6,579 nt of DNA from an uncultured Haemophilus sp. (GTDB lineage Bacteria; Pseudomonadota; Gammaproteobacteria; Enterobacterales; Pasteurellaceae), in assembly GCA_902482195.1 (NCBI GenBank), contig CABSZQ010000075.1:1-6579 (forward strand). Reading direction: 5' to 3'. Made by a program: the position numbers and the translations under genes. Positions 5,158 through 6,579 of this stretch are shown here, piece after piece. Positions within the stretch are counted from its first letter, which is position 1. Each line of letters begins with the position of its first letter. The notes beneath the pieces are model-generated. The model searched no databases. It saw only the letters and a list, made by a program, of their open reading frames with translations, and was not told the DNA's origin.

Positions 5158-5703
5158 TCACTCATAATAATGAATCCCCTGAAACTCTCTTGCCACCACG
5201 GCTTCTTCAAAAGCCCAATCGCGTTCAGACAGCGGCGTAGGCAGGGTAATCACGTTTTGCACGTTCATGCCCTTAGTGGAAAGCAGCATGATTTCATGGC
5301 TCAGGCGTGCGGCTTCGAAGCGGTCGTGCGTTACCAGCATACACACCATGCCCTGCCGCTCGATTTTTTCCACCAGCATGGCGACCAAAATATCGCGCAA
5401 ATCGCGGTCCAAACCGACGAACGGCTCGTCCAGCAAGGCAAGGTCGCAGCCGCACAGCAGCAGGCGCAAAAATGCTACCCGTTTCGCCATGCCGCCGGAA
5501 AATTCGGTCGGATATTTGTTCAAATCGCCCGCAGTCAGCCCGACTTTCGCCGCCAGCGCGATGATTTCGCCTTCATCGGGTTTGTCCATAAAAATAGCGA
5601 TATTCTGCATCGCGGTCAAGTTTTCCGGCAGGCGGTTTTCCTGAAACAGAAAACCCGTTTTGCGGAAAGTATTGCGTATCGTGCCCGATTTCGGCGTTTC
5701 CAA
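5158..5703 (-). pseudogene. ABC-transporter ATP-binding protein lacking its Walker A end
   Basis: The 180 or so residues carry the second part of an importer-type ATPase, like the SsuB/TauB nitrate-sulfonate group: Q-loop FLFQEN (18-23), signature FSGGM (68-72), Walker B LALLDEP (88-94) with the catalytic glutamate, D-loop GLD (97-99) and switch histidine in LVTHDRF (123-129). It begins at LETPKSGTI, normally preceded by the P-loop GxxGxGKS and AGL; those roughly 50-60 residues are missing. Upstream of 5703 the DNA belongs to a gene in the opposite direction, so the protein cannot bind ATP properly and no real start is present (a TTG at 5701-5703 is only in frame). It is strongly GC-rich, unlike the Haemophilus flanks; TTCAGACAGC at 5224-5233 is one base off a reversed DUS. 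It probably came from Neisseria. No permease or binding protein is nearby. Confidence 0.85.
5161..5231 (-). repeat. ABC gene 3' end, the copy in its own gene
   Basis: This is the partner of 4964-5028. It contains the normal end IHYYE followed by TGA at 5158-5160, so it is the original form; the other copy has one tyrosine codon and the stop removed. Confidence 0.8.
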
Positions 5704-5769
5704 GCATTCAAATCCATCCGTTTGGGCGCAACAACAGGCCGCGCAATTTTAGTGGAAGGAATTAATTAA
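5704..5769 (+). pseudogene. 3' remnant of a rightward gene, possibly an MDR alcohol dehydrogenase
   Basis: In one frame, 21 codons (AFKSIRLGATTGRAILVEGI, then N) end in TAA at 5767-5769, and a terminator follows 13 bases later, which is what the end of a real gene looks like. The pattern AFxxxxxGxxxGRxxL resembles the last strand-helix of medium-chain (zinc-type) alcohol dehydrogenases and quinone reductases, but 21 residues are too few to be sure. Leftward of 5704 the sequence belongs to the inverted ABC gene. If it is a dehydrogenase, it would fit as the second gene of the ohr transcript controlled by the YqhC-like regulator. Confidence 0.45.
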
Positions 5770-5782
5770 AATTATTTCTTAG

Positions 5783-5816
5783 AAAAAGGCCGTCTGAAAT
5801 TTCAGACGGCTTTTTT
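5783..5816. terminator. Bidirectional terminator made of two inverted DUS
   Basis: GCCGTCTGAA (5789-5798) and TTCAGACGGC (5801-5810) form a perfect 22-base palindrome, with TTTTTT at 5811-5816 and AAAAA at 5783-5787. The left half reads AGGCCGTCTGAA (5787-5798), the AG-DUS dialect of Neisseria. Inverted DUS pairs are the standard neisserial terminators. It serves the rightward remnant ending at 5769 and, in reverse, the leftward MBL-fold gene ending at 5883. Confidence 0.92.
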
Positions 5817-5822
5817 ATAACG

Positions 5823-5846
5823 AAGTGCGGTCAAATTTTTAGGTGT
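5823..5846 (+). repeat. USS-containing 24-base direct repeat, right copy
   Basis: It begins with AAGTGCGGT (5823-5831) and is identical to 2974-2997. GCGGTCAA (5827-5834) is mirrored by TTGACCGC at 5869-5876, and the latter in reverse reads ATAAGCGGT, one base from the Apl-type USS core ACAAGCGGT. Confidence 0.85.
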
Positions 5847-5882
5847 TTTTGCAAATCTCCATCAAAACTTGACCGCTTATTT

Positions 5883-6579
5883 TTAAAACTTCACTGTTTC
5901 ACCATCTTCTGGAATTGCTACATTTTCAAGCTTGTTTGCTTGGATAAATTGGCGTAAATCCTTACGGTAAACAGACATATGGTTTACTGCATCCATGTGC
6001 ACCGTGATAAGTTTTGTATTTGGTAGCATTTGGCGAGCATGAGCAACATCTTGTAACCCCATAATAATGCCGTCATTCGGAAAAGCTAAGGTACGCGCAT
6101 CACCTGTGTTCATAATCATTACATCAGGTTTATAACGATTAATGGCTTTGTTTACTTCGGCAGTCCAAACTGTGTCACCAACCAAGTACACCGTTGGATG
6201 ACCTTTCGCTTGGAATGTTACGCCCATCGCCTCATCTAAAATCTCAGCCAATTGTGGCACAGCGTACATTTCCGTTGTGCCGTGAGAACCGCCGGTTTTA
6301 TTTAAAATAATACCTTCGAACTCCACCGGTTTTTCTAGCGATAAACTGGTTATATTAGTAAAACCTTGCGCTTTGAGTAAGTCGCCATCCCGTTCATGTT
6401 GCACAAAAATTTTGATGGATTTAGGTAAAATTTTTTGTGCAACCTCATCCCAATGATCTTCATGTGTATGAGTCAAAATAATGGCATCAACATCTTTGAA
6501 AGTATCTTCTGTTTTCATCGGTAATTCCACAAGTGGATTACGCAAATGGCTATTTAATGTTCCTTCAAAGCCTGTATAA
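5883..6579 (-). CDS. Metallo-beta-lactamase-fold hydrolase, UlaG-like, N-terminus beyond the window
   Basis: The frame stays open to the right edge, so 231 C-terminal residues are visible and perhaps 20-40 are missing. HTHEDHWD (visible residues 37-44) is the HxHxDH metal motif; GDTVW with its aspartate and MNTGDAR and the late histidine in VHMDAVNHM supply further metal ligands. The family (Lactamase_B_2/UlaG-like) includes lactonases and phosphodiesterases; no substrate can be assigned. There is no sign of a signal peptide in the visible part. Base composition resembles the prfA region, so it is probably part of the resident genome. It is convergent with the 5704-5769 remnant and shares its terminator. 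Confidence 0.85.
   Translation of the reverse strand, partial: YTGFEGTLNSHLRNPLVELPMKTEDTFKDVDAIILTHTHEDHWDEVAQKILPKSIKIFVQHERDGDLLKAQGFTNITSLSLEKPVEFEGIILNKTGGSHGTTEMYAVPQLAEILDEAMGVTFQAKGHPTVYLVGDTVWTAEVNKAINRYKPDVMIMNTGDARTLAFPNDGIIMGLQDVAHARQMLPNTKLITVHMDAVNHMSVYRKDLRQFIQANKLENVAIPEDGETVKF

Noticed and set aside
4107..5700. GTTTC at both edges as a transposon target-site duplication.
   Set aside because: No transposase, no terminal inverted repeats, and resident DNA is missing on both sides; five bases can match by chance.
4987..5769. A 260-codon rightward ORF spanning the palindrome, the antisense of the ABC gene and the remnant at 5704-5769.
   Set aside because: Most of it is antisense to a recognisable ABC ATPase and a palindrome. 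Only its last 21 codons look like genuine coding sequence.
4017..5769. One single gene interrupted by the foreign block, with the ohr start and the 5704-5769 tail as its two ends.
   Set aside because: Ohr proteins end with a CPYSNATR-type motif near the C-terminus, not with GATTGRAILVEG; two different genes are more likely.
1..6579. CRISPR arrays, tRNA or rRNA genes, riboswitches.
   Set aside because: No regularly spaced repeats, tRNA-like cloverleaf or known RNA motif was seen on either strand.

Overview
The window looks like a Haemophilus-type Pasteurellaceae chromosome. The 9-base Hin-type uptake signal AAGTGCGGT occurs seven times, and the gene order prfA-prmC-sirB1, with an epmC (yfcM) homologue just upstream, is the gammaproteobacterial arrangement as I know it from Haemophilus. 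I cannot name the species from sequence alone.

Left part (1-2930), ordinary core genome, all transcribed leftward: epmC (EF-P hydroxylase), then prfA (release factor 1), prmC (methyltransferase acting on release factors) and the start of sirB1. The last three are joined by one-base TAATG overlaps. Three of the four complete or partial products act on translation: RF1, its methylase, and the enzyme that finishes EF-P modification. A rho-independent terminator separates epmC from prfA.

Middle part (2931-5850), an accessory mosaic bounded on both sides by a hairpin built from the neisserial DNA uptake sequence (DUS), each followed by a uptake signal within a 24-base identical direct repeat (2974-2997 and 5823-5846). 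A leftward YqhC/AraC-type regulator faces a rightward gene that begins as an Ohr-type organic hydroperoxide resistance gene but breaks after about 31 codons. At 5704-5769 the last 21 codons of another rightward gene, possibly an MDR alcohol dehydrogenase, survive in front of a DUS terminator. Between these two stumps lies about 1.6 kb in the opposite orientation: an ABC-transporter ATPase without its Walker A end, an intact CadD-family cadmium transporter, and the first 35 or so codons of an NnrS-family membrane protein. My reading is that a neisserial fragment (ABC-cadD-nnrS, cut in both end genes) replaced the middle of an araC/ohr-adh locus. Composition shifts sharply: one 60-base stretch in the ABC fragment (5401-5460) has 39 G+C, one in cadD (4741-4800) has 19, and one in prfA (1501-1560) has 28. 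The very AT-rich cadD, whose protein looks like Gram-positive CadD, suggests a nested transfer (Gram-positive to Neisseria to Haemophilus). cadD is itself flanked by 13-base direct repeats and preceded by a second, diverged copy of the ABC gene's 3' end.

Right part (5883-6579): the C-terminal part of a leftward metallo-beta-lactamase-fold hydrolase running off the window edge.

The only intact, probably working cargo of the mosaic is cadD, plus the AraC regulator, which seems to have lost its neighbouring targets. No RNA genes, CRISPR arrays or transposases were seen.
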